From Dechloromonas sp. (GTDB lineage Bacteria; Pseudomonadota; Gammaproteobacteria; Burkholderiales; Rhodocyclaceae), in contig JAQUAX010000009.1 in NCBI GenBank assembly GCA_028687035.1, positions 62,001 to 126,000 of the forward strand: DNA of 64,000 nt, in the 5' to 3' direction. Below the pieces are notes generated by a model. That model was given only the letters and a program-made list of their open reading frames with translations, did not search any database and was not told the origin of the DNA. The translations under genes and the position numbers were made by a program. Shown here piece by piece: positions 56,298-64,000 of the stretch (position 1 is the stretch's first letter; each line of letters opens with the position of its first letter).

Positions 56298-57926
56298 ATG
56301 CCTGAATTCCTCGCGCTGATCCGACGCGGCATCCGTCTGCCGCCGAGCGGCTGGACGCTCGCCGCGATGCTGGCCTTCTACGTGCTGGCCGGCCTGTTCG
56401 GTCGCGACCCGTGGAAAGGCGAGGATGCGATCCATATCGGTACCGCGTGGCACATGCTGCAGCACGGCCAGTGGCTGGCCCCGGAACTGGCCGGGCGCGC
56501 CTTCCACGAGCCGCCGCTCTATTACTGGAGCGGGGCGCTGGGCGGGCTGCTCTTCGGCTGGCTGCTGCCGGCCCACGAAGCGATCCGGCTGGCCAGCGGT
56601 CTGTGGATCACGCTGACGCTGCTCGGCCTGTACTACGCGGGCCGGGAACTCTACGGCCCGGACAGCGCCGCCGCCAGCCCGCTGCTGCTGGCCGGCAGCC
56701 TCGGACTGCTCGTCCATGCCCACGACGCGCAGCCGATGCTGATCGCGCTCGCCGCCTACGCCGCCGCCCTCGGCGCGCTCTCCGCACTCGGACGCAAGCC
56801 GCGCCTGGCGGCTCCGCTGTACGGCGCGGCGCTGGCCGGCTGCCTGCTCGGCACCGGCATTGCGCCGACCCTGCCGCTGCTGCTCATCGCTCCGGCCGCG
56901 CTGTGGCTCGCCGAAGACCGTCGCCAGGCAGGCCGGACGCTGGTCCTGGGCCTCGGCCTGGCCATGCTGCTCGCGCTGCCCTGGCCGCTGCTGCTGCTCG
57001 CCGTCGAACCGGCGCGCTTCCACGCCTGGCTGGCCACCGAACTGGCACCGTTCGCCACACCGTTCTCGCTGAGCGGGCTCGGCCGCTTCAGTGCGATGCT
57101 GCCGTGGTTCGCCTTCCCGGCGATGCCGCTGGCAGCCTGGACCCTATGGACCCGGCGCCGGGAAATCGGCCGCCCGGCCATCCTGCTGCCGCTCGCCTTC
57201 CTGCTCCTGACCCTGCTGCTGCTGGCATGGACCTATCGCCCGCGCGAGATTCCGGCGCTGCTGCTGCTGCCGCCGCTCGCGCTGCTGGCCACTCCCGGCG
57301 CCCTCGCGCTGCGGCGCGGCGCCGCGAATGCCTTCGACTGGTTCGCGATGAGCACCTTCAGCCTGTTCACAGCGGTCGTCTGGGTCTGCTGGTCGGCGAT
57401 GGCGCTGGGCTGGCCGGAACGCCTGGCCAGGCGCATCGTCACGCTGCGCCCCGGTTTCGTCGGCCACTTCGACCTGCTTGCGCTGTTCGTCGGGCTGCTG
57501 GTCACCGCCTGGTGGGCCTGGCTGATCCTGACCGCGCCGCGCTCGCCGTATCGCAGCCTGACGCACTGGACGCTGGGCTTCACGATGCTGTGGCTGCTGG
57601 CGACGACGCTGGTGACGCCGTGGTTCGATTACGGCAACAGTTACCGGCCGGTCGCCGAGGCGATCGCCCGGGCCCTGCCCGAGAACCGCAGCTGCGTCGC
57701 CGAACGCGGACTGTCGGACACCCAGCGCGCGTCGCTGGCCTATTTCGCGAATATCGAGCCGCTGGCCGAGAACACGCCCGCCGGCAAGGTGTGCGACTGG
57801 CTGATCACGGTCGGCGACGGCCGGCGCCAGGCCCATTCGCAGCCCCCGGGCAGCGAATGGCAGAAGGTCTGGGAAGGCAGCCGGCCGGGTATCCGGCGCG
57901 ACAAATTCCGCCTGTTCAGGCGTTGA
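56298..57926 (+). CDS. ArnT-like integral-membrane glycosyltransferase
   Basis: A protein of 542 residues with about 12 membrane segments. The first periplasmic loop has GRDPWKGEDAIHIG (catalytic Asp/Glu typical of GT-C/PMT enzymes) and AFHEPPLYYW, the conserved His-Glu-Pro-Pro stretch. The C-terminal part is a periplasmic domain. ArnT relatives transfer sugars from polyprenyl phosphate to lipid A or proteins. No ribosome site precedes ATG 56298, which is 15 bases after the rpmE terminator; a GTG at 56289 is an alternative. Substrate unknown. Confidence 0.8.
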   Translation: MPEFLALIRRGIRLPPSGWTLAAMLAFYVLAGLFGRDPWKGEDAIHIGTAWHMLQHGQWLAPELAGRAFHEPPLYYWSGALGGLLFGWLLPAHEAIRLASGLWITLTLLGLYYAGRELYGPDSAAASPLLLAGSLGLLVHAHDAQPMLIALAAYAAALGALSALGRKPRLAAPLYGAALAGCLLGTGIAPTLPLLLIAPAALWLAEDRRQAGRTLVLGLGLAMLLALPWPLLLLAVEPARFHAWLATELAPFATPFSLSGLGRFSAMLPWFAFPAMPLAAWTLWTRRREIGRPAILLPLAFLLLTLLLLAWTYRPREIPALLLLPPLALLATPGALALRRGAANAFDWFAMSTFSLFTAVVWVCWSAMALGWPERLARRIVTLRPGFVGHFDLLALFVGLLVTAWWAWLILTAPRSPYRSLTHWTLGFTMLWLLATTLVTPWFDYGNSYRPVAEAIARALPENRSCVAERGLSDTQRASLAYFANIEPLAENTPAGKVCDWLITVGDGRRQAHSQPPGSEWQKVWEGSRPGIRRDKFRLFRR

Positions 57927-59175
57927 CCGCGGTCGACGGCCGGGCCGCCCCCATCGCGCCGGCGATGTCGGCGGCCGCGATGCGGACGATTTCCGCCTCG
58001 ACGCGGCCGTCGGCGACCAGGCGCTCGAGGAAAGCCAGCACCGCCTCTCCGCTCAACCCCTTGCGGTAGGGCCGGTCCTGGGCCATCGCCTGGAAGATGT
58101 CGGCGACGCGCAGGATGCGCGCCTCGAGCGGCAAACTGACGCCGTGCAGGCGGAACGGATAACCGCTGCCGTCCGGTTCCTCGTGATGGTAGGCCGCCCA
58201 GCGCGTGATTTCCTCGAAGCCGCGGATGTGCCGCAGGATCTGGAAGGTCTCGAAACTGTGGGCGTTCATCATCAGGCGCTCGCCGGCATCGAGCCCGGCC
58301 GGCTTGTCGAGGATCTCGTCGGGAATGCGCAGCTTGCCGAGATCGTGCAGCAGGCCGGCGATTTCCAGCTTCTCGCAGTTGGCCGGCGACACCCCCATGC
58401 GCTCGGCGATCCAGCGCGCCAGGCGGGCGACGCCCAGCGAATGCTCGGCGGTGAACGGGCTCTTCGCATCGACGATGCGCGAGAAGATTTCGGCCAGTTG
58501 CTTCAGTTCGGCATGCGACGCGCGGCAGGCCCTGCCCTGCTCCAGCATTTCCTGCAGCACGGCCTGGATGCCGCGCGGCTCCAGCTGCAGCCAGAAGGCT
58601 TCCGACGCCGATGCGGCGAGGAAGAGTTCGACCAGCCGCGGCGAGAAATAGCGGCCGGCGTGGGCGGCGATCGTGTCGCGGATCGTTGCGACATGCATCA
58701 GCAGCCCGCCGCCCGAGTAATACGGCGCAGCCAGCGCATCGACGCGATCGACCAGGTAGATCAGGTTGGCCCGCTCCGCCGTCTCCGGCGCAACATCCGG
58801 CAGGCCGGCGAAGCGCTCCCAGCGCGTGTGGTGGTAGAGCACCGGTTCGGCCAGCGCGGCGAGCGGCGCGAAATCGCGCAGCAGCGCGTAGCCGATGTCG
58901 CAGTGGCCCTGCGACGATTCCCAGTCGAATTCGCTGACCAGATGGCGGTGCACCGTGGTCGTCGAAACGCCGATGTCGTGCAGCATGCCGAGATCGAACA
59001 GGAAGGTGGTTTCGGCGCCGGACAGGCCCGCCTCGCGCGCGCAGGAGGCGGCCATCGCGCCGACCCGCTTGCCGTGCGCGACGTCGTCGATGCCGACCAG
59101 ATCGAGCGCGTCGGACAAGGCATAGACGACCTGGCGCAGGTCGACGTCGAGGCTTCCGTTCGAGGTTCCCGGCAT
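57916..59175 (-). CDS. Tandem HD/HD-GYP phosphodiesterase-type protein
   Basis: A protein of 419 residues with two HD domains and no membrane segment. The first (about 30-180) has the HD pair in FDLGMLHDIGVS plus HCDIGYALL and YHHTRW. The second is a HD-GYP domain (about 240-390) with EHSLGVARLARWIAERMG, LLHDLGKLRIPDEILDKP and YHHEEPDGSGYPFRL. The HD-GYP residues are intact, so it probably degrades c-di-GMP. Its stop region overlaps the end of the glycosyltransferase gene by 11 bases (convergent). Confidence 0.88.
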   Translation of the reverse strand: MPGTSNGSLDVDLRQVVYALSDALDLVGIDDVAHGKRVGAMAASCAREAGLSGAETTFLFDLGMLHDIGVSTTTVHRHLVSEFDWESSQGHCDIGYALLRDFAPLAALAEPVLYHHTRWERFAGLPDVAPETAERANLIYLVDRVDALAAPYYSGGGLLMHVATIRDTIAAHAGRYFSPRLVELFLAASASEAFWLQLEPRGIQAVLQEMLEQGRACRASHAELKQLAEIFSRIVDAKSPFTAEHSLGVARLARWIAERMGVSPANCEKLEIAGLLHDLGKLRIPDEILDKPAGLDAGERLMMNAHSFETFQILRHIRGFEEITRWAAYHHEEPDGSGYPFRLHGVSLPLEARILRVADIFQAMAQDRPYRKGLSGEAVLAFLERLVADGRVEAEIVRIAAADIAGAMGAARPSTAVNA

Positions 59176-59180
59176 CCGGA

Positions 59181-59726
59181 TCAGCCCTTCAAGAAATGTT
59201 CGCGGTAATACTTCAGCTCGTCGATCGACTCCTGGATGTCGGCCAGCGCGGTATGCCGGCTCTTCTTCTTGAAGCCCTTGTAGATCTCCGGCTGCCAGCG
59301 CTTGCACAATTCCTTCAGCGTGCTGACGTCCAGGTTGCGGTAATGGAAGAAGGCCTCCAGCGCCGGCATGTAGCGGACCATGAAGCGGCGGTCCTGGCCG
59401 ATCGAATTGCCGCACATCGGCGAATGGCCGGGCAGCGAGTACTTGTTCAGGAATTCGAGCGCCGCCGCCTCGACGGCCGTCTCGTCCATCGTCGATGCCT
59501 TGACCTTGTCGATCAGACCGGAGCGGCCGTGCGTCTTCTGGTTCCAGTCGTCCATCCCGGCCAGCGTCGCATCGGACTGGTGCACGACCCAGGACGGCGA
59601 CTCGGCGACCATTTCGAGTTCCGAATTGGTGACGACGATGGCCAGTTCCAGGATGCGGTCGCCTTCCGGGTTCAAGCCGGTCATTTCCATGTCCAGCCAG
59701 ACGAGGTTGTTTGCGTTGCCTGCCAT
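59181..59726 (-). CDS. orn: Oligoribonuclease
   Basis: A protein of 181 residues, exactly the E. coli length. Motifs: [20 protein letters not shown] (DEDD Exo I), [14 protein letters not shown], and the Exo [21 protein letters not shown]. Orn degrades 2-5 nt RNAs and is the main remover of pGpG, the product of c-di-GMP phosphodiesterases, so it belongs functionally with the HD-GYP proteins here. Start at 59726 is MAGNANNL. Confidence 0.97.
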   Translation of the reverse strand: MAGNANNLVWLDMEMTGLNPEGDRILELAIVVTNSELEMVAESPSWVVHQSDATLAGMDDWNQKTHGRSGLIDKVKASTMDETAVEAAALEFLNKYSLPGHSPMCGNSIGQDRRFMVRYMPALEAFFHYRNLDVSTLKELCKRWQPEIYKGFKKKSRHTALADIQESIDELKYYREHFLKG

Positions 59727-59781
59727 ATAATTGCCCGAATCATTCAAAAACCCGATTGTCTCACAGCCCGCCGCCGCCTTC

Positions 59782-61032
59782 GTGACCCCAGCCTTCACCA
59801 CCGTCTTCGTCGCCGCCCTCGTCCTGACCAGCCTGTTCCGGGTCTGGCTCAAGTGGCGCCACATCCGTCACGTCCGCGCCCACCGGGCCGCGGTGCCGGC
59901 CGGTTTCGCCGACCGCATCGGCCTCGCATCGCACCAGAAAGCCGCCGATTACACGGTCGACCGCAGCCGGACGGTCATTATCGACATCGGCATCGAAACC
60001 CTGGTCCTGCTCGGCTGGACGCTGGGCGGCGGACTCGACGCGCTGCACGCGCTGTGCGCCGCGCATCTCGACGGCCTGGCCTACGGCGTCGCGCTGATCC
60101 TCGGCGTCGGCTTCATCTCCGCGGCGATCGACCTGCCGCTCGCGCTGTACCGGCAGTTCGTCGTCGAGGCGCGCTACGGCTTCAACCGGATGACGCCCGC
60201 CCTGTTCCTGTCCGACCTCGCCAAGCAGGCGGCGCTGGCGCTGGTCATCGGCATCCCGCTGCTGCTCGCCGTGCTGTGGCTGATGGGCGCGATGGGCGAA
60301 GGGTGGTGGCTATACGTCTGGCTGTTCTGGTGCGGCTTCAACCTGCTGATCCTGTTCGTCTGGCCGACCTGGATCGCGCCGCTGTTCAACAAGTTCTCGC
60401 CGCTGCCCGACGGCGACATGAAGACCCGCATCGAGGCGCTGCTCGCCCGCTGCGGCTTCCGCTCCTCCGGGCTGTTCGTCATGGACGGCTCGAAGCGCTC
60501 CAGCCACGGCAACGCCTACTTCACCGGTTTCGGCGACAACAAGCGCATCGTGTTCTTCGACACCCTGCTCGACAAGCTGGCGCCGCCCGAGATCGAAGCC
60601 GTGCTGGCGCACGAACTGGGACACTTCCGCCGGCGCCACGTCGTCCAGCGGATGGCGCTCGCCTTCGCGACCTCGCTCGCCTTCCTGTGGCTGCTCGGCC
60701 AGCTGATCGACGCCCCGTGGTTCTATGCCGGGCTCGGCGTCGGCAGCCAGAATACCGCGCTGGCGCTGGTGCTGTTCTTCCTGGTCGTGCCGGTCTTCAC
60801 CTTCCCGTTCAGCCCGCTCGGCAGCCAGCTGTCACGCCGCCACGAATTCGAAGCCGACGCCTATGCCGCCGAACATGCCTCGGCCGCCGATCTGGTCCGC
60901 GCGCTGGTCAAGCTGTACGACGACAACGCGGCGACGCTGACGCCCGATCCGCTGCATTCGCTGTTCCACGATTCCCACCCGCCGGCGGCGCAGCGTATCG
61001 CCCGCCTGCAAGTCATGGAGAAGCCCGCATGA
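59782..61032 (+). CDS. M48-family membrane metallopeptidase (Ste24-like)
   Basis: A protein of 416 residues. The zinc site is HELGH in [14 protein letters not shown] and the third ligand is the Glu in [13 protein letters not shown]. About six membrane segments surround it. The N-terminus has a CAAX-peptidase-like ordering ([20 protein letters not shown]). In bacteria such proteins act in envelope protein turnover. The start is uncertain: GTG 59782 fits the family length, TTG 59731 would add 17 residues; neither has a ribosome site. Divergent from orn and first of a three-gene operon. Confidence 0.85.
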   Translation: MTPAFTTVFVAALVLTSLFRVWLKWRHIRHVRAHRAAVPAGFADRIGLASHQKAADYTVDRSRTVIIDIGIETLVLLGWTLGGGLDALHALCAAHLDGLAYGVALILGVGFISAAIDLPLALYRQFVVEARYGFNRMTPALFLSDLAKQAALALVIGIPLLLAVLWLMGAMGEGWWLYVWLFWCGFNLLILFVWPTWIAPLFNKFSPLPDGDMKTRIEALLARCGFRSSGLFVMDGSKRSSHGNAYFTGFGDNKRIVFFDTLLDKLAPPEIEAVLAHELGHFRRRHVVQRMALAFATSLAFLWLLGQLIDAPWFYAGLGVGSQNTALALVLFFLVVPVFTFPFSPLGSQLSRRHEFEADAYAAEHASAADLVRALVKLYDDNAATLTPDPLHSLFHDSHPPAAQRIARLQVMEKPA

Positions 61033-61343
61033 AGCCGACCGCCCCCGCCCTGCTGCTTGCCCTTGCCGCGCTGCCGGTGCTGGCCGCCGATCCCTGGGGC
61101 GACGCCGACCCCAAGCACGGCCGCGAACTGCATGACAAGGCCTGCGTCGCCTGCCACGTCCGCCTGTACGGCGGCGACGGCAGCAAGATGTACACGCGCG
61201 ACGGCCGGCTGCTATCGACCAAGCTCGACATCCTGCAACGGGTCGCCGCCTGCAACTCGCAGACCCACACCGGCTGGTTCCCGGAAGAGGAGGCCGCCGT
61301 CGCCGCCTGGCTGAACCAGCACTACTACCGATTCACGGACTGA
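61029..61343 (+). CDS. Small periplasmic class I cytochrome c
   Basis: A protein of 104 residues with signal peptide LLLALAALPVLAA and one haem motif CVACH; the axial Met is likely that in KMYTRDGR. The start overlaps the M48 stop (ATGA) and the stop overlaps the rsgA start, so it is cotranscribed with a protease and a ribosome GTPase, an odd but recurrent grouping. Probably an electron carrier of the periplasm; partner unknown. Confidence 0.85.
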   Translation: MKPTAPALLLALAALPVLAADPWGDADPKHGRELHDKACVACHVRLYGGDGSKMYTRDGRLLSTKLDILQRVAACNSQTHTGWFPEEEAAVAAWLNQHYYRFTD

Positions 61344-62209
61344 TGGAAGGCCGCGTCATCGCCGCGCACGGCCGCCAGTACGTCGTCGAACTCGACGACG
61401 GCAGCCGACTGCCCTGCTTCCCGCGCGGCAAGAAAAGCGAGATCGCCTGCGGCGACTGCGTCGACGTCGAGCGCAGTTCCGACGACCAGGGCGTCATCGA
61501 GGCGATCCGGCCGCGCCGCAGCCTGCTCTACCGCTCCAACGAAATCCGCCAGAAACTGATCGCCGCCAACGTCGACCAGCTGGTCATCGTCGTCGCCACC
61601 GAGCCGGCCTTTTCCGACGAGCTGGTGACACGCGCCATCCTCGCCGCGGAGAGCGAGGAAATCGAGCTGCTGATCGTGCTCAACAAGTGCGACCTGGCCG
61701 ACAAGCTCGACGCCGCCCGCCGCCAGGTCGCGGTCTTCGCGGCGCTCGGCTACCGGGTGCTCGAACTGTCGGCGCGCGACCATGCCGAGGAGCTGCGCCC
61801 CTTCCTGGCCGGCCGGACCAGCGTGCTGGTCGGCCAGTCGGGCATGGGCAAGTCGACGCTGGTCAATGCGCTGGCGCCGGAAGCCCGGGCGGCCACCCGC
61901 GAAATCTCGCAGGCGCTCGATTCCGGCAAGCACACGACGACGCATGCGACGCTCTACCACCTCAACGCCGACAGCCACCTGATCGACTCGCCGGGGCTGC
62001 AGGAATTCGGCCTCGGCCACCTCGACCGCCAGGAAATCGAGCAGGCCTTCCGCGAATTCCGCCCCTTCCTCGGCGAATGCCGCTTCCGCGACTGCCGCCA
62101 CGACCGCGAGCCGGACTGCGCGCTGCGCGCCGCGGTCGACGCCGGAAAAATCGACAAATCCCGCTTTGCCGCCTACCACCGCATCGCCGGCGGACAACGC
62201 TCCCCCTGA
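61343..62209 (+). CDS. rsgA: Small ribosomal subunit biogenesis GTPase RsgA
   Basis: A protein of 288 residues. The circularly permuted GTPase order is visible: G4 NKCD, then G1 VGQSGMGKSTLVNAL, then G3 DSPGLQEFG. An N-terminal OB fold (RGKKSEIACGDCVDVE) and a C-terminal zinc knuckle (CRFRDCRHDREPDC) complete the layout. RsgA matures the 30S subunit. Start overlaps the cytochrome stop. Confidence 0.95.
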   Translation: MEGRVIAAHGRQYVVELDDGSRLPCFPRGKKSEIACGDCVDVERSSDDQGVIEAIRPRRSLLYRSNEIRQKLIAANVDQLVIVVATEPAFSDELVTRAILAAESEEIELLIVLNKCDLADKLDAARRQVAVFAALGYRVLELSARDHAEELRPFLAGRTSVLVGQSGMGKSTLVNALAPEARAATREISQALDSGKHTTTHATLYHLNADSHLIDSPGLQEFGLGHLDRQEIEQAFREFRPFLGECRFRDCRHDREPDCALRAAVDAGKIDKSRFAAYHRIAGGQRSP

Positions 62210-62304
62210 AGCCCGCCCGATGCGGTTTATTTGGCAAGACACGGGGGTCGAGGTGATAATTCTGACAAAGTCGAAATCATTCATTCACCGTATCGAATTT
62301 TTCC

Positions 62305-63390
62305 GTGTCCAATAGCCAGCCCAGCATCCTGATCGTCGACGACACGCCGGAGAACCTCAGCGTTCTCGGCGAACTGCTGCAGCCGACGTACCGCGTGCGG
62401 GCGGCGACCTCGGGCCGGCGTGCGCTGCAGATCGCGCGTGCCGCGCCGCCGCCGGACCTGATCCTGCTCGACGTGATGATGCCGGAAATGGACGGCTACC
62501 AGGTGCTGGCCGAACTGCGCGCCGACCCGGCGACGCGCGACATTCCGGTGATCTTCGTGACGGCGATGGACGCCACCGAGGACGAACAGCACGGCCTCGA
62601 ATGCGGCGCCGTCGACTACATCACCAAGCCGGTCCGTCCGGCCATCGTGATGGCGCGGGTGCATACCCATCTCGAACTGAAGCGGGCACGCGACATCCTC
62701 AGCGACCAGAACGCCTACCTCGAACGCGAAGTCGCCCGCCGGATGGCCGAGAACCAGCTGATCCAGCAGCTCAGCATCCATGCGCTGGCCCGCCTGGCCG
62801 AGACGCGCGACCCGGAAACCGGCAACCACCTGCGCCGCACGCAGGAATACGTGCGCACGCTGGCGCGCGGCCTGCAGGACCATCCGCGCTTCCGGCACTT
62901 CCTCGACAACAAGACGATCGAGGCGCTGGCGCAGTCGGCGCCGCTGCACGACATCGGCAAGGTCGGCATCCCGGACCACATCCTGCTGAAGCCGGGCAAG
63001 CTGACGCCGGAGGAGTGGGAGATCATGAAGACCCACGCCGAACTGGGCGCCAAGGCAATCGAGCAGGCCGAGAAGGACTCGGCGAAGCCGGTCGAATTCC
63101 TCGCCATCGCCAAGCAGATCGCCCGCCACCACCACGAAAAATGGGACGGCAGCGGCTACCCGGACGCGCTGAGCGGCGAACAGATCCCGATCGCCGCCCG
63201 GCTGATGGCGCTGGCCGACGTCTTCGACGCGCTGATCTGCAAGCGCGTCTACAAGGAAGCCTTTCCGCCGGACGAGGCCCGCCGGATCATCGTCGAAGGC
63301 AGCGGCAAGCACTTCGACCCCGAAGTCGTCGACGCCTTCATCCGCGATTTCGACACCTTCGTCGCCATCGCGCGCGCCTACGCCGAATAG
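62305..63390 (+). CDS. RpfG-like response regulator with HD-GYP output
   Basis: A protein of 361 residues from a GTG start with no clear ribosome site. The receiver (1-125) has ILIVDDTPENL, phosphoacceptor Asp in LILLDVMMPEMDG and Lys in YITKPV. The HD-GYP domain (about 165-345) has LHDIGKVGIPDHIL and HHHEKWDGSGYPD. It likely degrades c-di-GMP when phosphorylated. The adjacent downstream PAS sensor may be its partner. Confidence 0.9.
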   Translation: MSNSQPSILIVDDTPENLSVLGELLQPTYRVRAATSGRRALQIARAAPPPDLILLDVMMPEMDGYQVLAELRADPATRDIPVIFVTAMDATEDEQHGLECGAVDYITKPVRPAIVMARVHTHLELKRARDILSDQNAYLEREVARRMAENQLIQQLSIHALARLAETRDPETGNHLRRTQEYVRTLARGLQDHPRFRHFLDNKTIEALAQSAPLHDIGKVGIPDHILLKPGKLTPEEWEIMKTHAELGAKAIEQAEKDSAKPVEFLAIAKQIARHHHEKWDGSGYPDALSGEQIPIAARLMALADVFDALICKRVYKEAFPPDEARRIIVEGSGKHFDPEVVDAFIRDFDTFVAIARAYAE

Positions 63391-63410
63391 CCGGAAACCG
63401 GGCGTCCACC

Positions 63411-64000
63411 GTGCCGAACCCTCCGACCCAACGCCCCACGCTGCGCCAGGCCGTCGTCCACGTCCTGCTACCCTACGTGGTGCTGGCCGCACTGTGGATC
63501 CTGCTGTCCGACACGCTGGTCGCCCGCGTCTTCGAAGGTGCGGAAGCGATGGTCCGCGTCAACATGCTGAAGGGCTGGTTCTTCGTCGCCGTCACCGCGC
63601 TGTTGCTGGCCGGCCTGCTCGGCCGGCTGCTGCGCCGGATCGACCAGAGCCAGGCCGCCGCCGACGCGATACGGCGCGACCTGGAGGATGAACGCGCCCG
63701 CCTGCGCACCCTGCTCGACACGCTGCCCGACCTCGTCTGGCTGAAGGACCCGGACGGCGTCTACCTGTGCTGCAACCGGCGCTTCGAGGCTTTCTTCGGC
63801 GCTTCCGAAGCCGCCATCCGGGGCAGGACCGACTTCGACTTCGTCGACCGCGAACTGGCCGAATCCTTCCGCGCCAACGACCGTGCCACGCTGGACGCCG
63901 ATGCGCCGCGCAGCAACGAGGAATGGGTCGGCTTCGCCAGCGACGGGCACCGCGAACTGCTGCTGACGACCAAGGCGCCGATGCGCGACGAGCGCGGTCA
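63411..64000 (+). CDS. Membrane PAS sensor protein (3' end outside window)
   Basis: An open frame of about 196 codons from GTG 63411 to the window edge. Two membrane segments flank a short periplasmic loop (LLPYVVLAALWILLSDTL and FFVAVTALLLAGLLG). A PAS domain begins near residue 95 (LLDTLPDLVWLKDPDGVYL, then CNRRFEAFFGAS). The output domain is cut off; it could be a histidine kinase or a GGDEF/EAL protein. It starts 20 bases after the RpfG-like gene stop, so the two probably form an operon. Confidence 0.75.
   Translation, partial: MPNPPTQRPTLRQAVVHVLLPYVVLAALWILLSDTLVARVFEGAEAMVRVNMLKGWFFVAVTALLLAGLLGRLLRRIDQSQAAADAIRRDLEDERARLRTLLDTLPDLVWLKDPDGVYLCCNRRFEAFFGASEAAIRGRTDFDFVDRELAESFRANDRATLDADAPRSNEEWVGFASDGHRELLLTTKAPMRDERG

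Overview
The window is high-GC DNA packed with genes, many joined by ATGA or TGATG stop/start overlaps. It reads as ordinary chromosome of a Betaproteobacterium, probably Rhodocyclales (Azospira/Azonexus/Zoogloea-like). The main reason is the backbone order, with genes from ndk to purA on the minus strand: ndk, rlmN, pilW, rodZ, ispG, hisS, yfgM-like, bamB, der, hfq, hflX, hflK, hflC, DUF2065, hisZ, purA, followed by rnr and rlmB. I see no insertion sequence, prophage, CRISPR array, integrase or rRNA. Genus assignment is inference.

Layout. 1-6.5 kb: a truncated cache-domain sensor, a DUF4124 protein, a zinc-ribbon protein, DUF599 and RarD membrane proteins, a CorC/HlyC-type CBS protein and a membrane-fused spermidine-synthase-like protein. 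6.6-13.3 kb: a small orphan protein and an AcrR-type repressor divergent from an RND efflux operon (adaptor, pump, outer-membrane channel), with an AcrR-like palindrome lying in the promoter spacer. 13.3-17.1 kb: rlmB, a Cys-rich bacteriohemerythrin and rnr. 17.1-17.5 kb: two tandem-duplicated tRNA-Leu(CAG) genes, each with its own promoter and terminator. 17.6-33.4 kb: a His-rich exported protein, then the housekeeping block (purine and histidine synthesis, HflKC protease modulators, Hfq, ribosome-assembly GTPases, outer-membrane assembly, isoprenoid synthesis, rRNA methylation). 33.4-35 kb: two poorly known envelope proteins, one of them a stand-alone PilJ-like domain.

35.1-42.4 kb is a C4-dicarboxylate uptake island: a TRAP system (dctPQM), the secondary carrier DctA, and a sensor kinase with a FixJ-type regulator (dctS/dctR-like). 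Matching TTGTGG-N4-CC(A/G)CAA palindromes lie upstream of dctP and between dctA and dctS, which suggests one regulator drives both transporters. 42.4-52.8 kb is a Tad/Flp pilus locus split into two convergent arms: cpaB, secretin, tadZ, tadA, tadB, tadC, tadD, a DUF3613 protein and tadG on plus; flp, tadV and tadE on minus. The flp pilin gene is only 58 codons. 52.9-64 kb holds a diguanylate cyclase, trxA, rho, rpmE, an ArnT-like glycosyltransferase, a tandem HD/HD-GYP protein, orn, an M48 protease, a small cytochrome c, rsgA, an RpfG-like regulator and a truncated PAS sensor. A c-di-GMP theme runs through this last part: GGDEF, two HD-GYP proteins, and Orn, which degrades pGpG.

Nothing here is clearly an undescribed system. 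The best leads are the shared dicarboxylate operators, the DctQ His/Asp tail, the Cys cluster in the hemerythrin, the degenerate P-loop of TadZ and the layout of the split Tad locus. No intergenic stretch exceeds about 300 bases; the longest (958-1211) holds only a short GC-rich inverted repeat.
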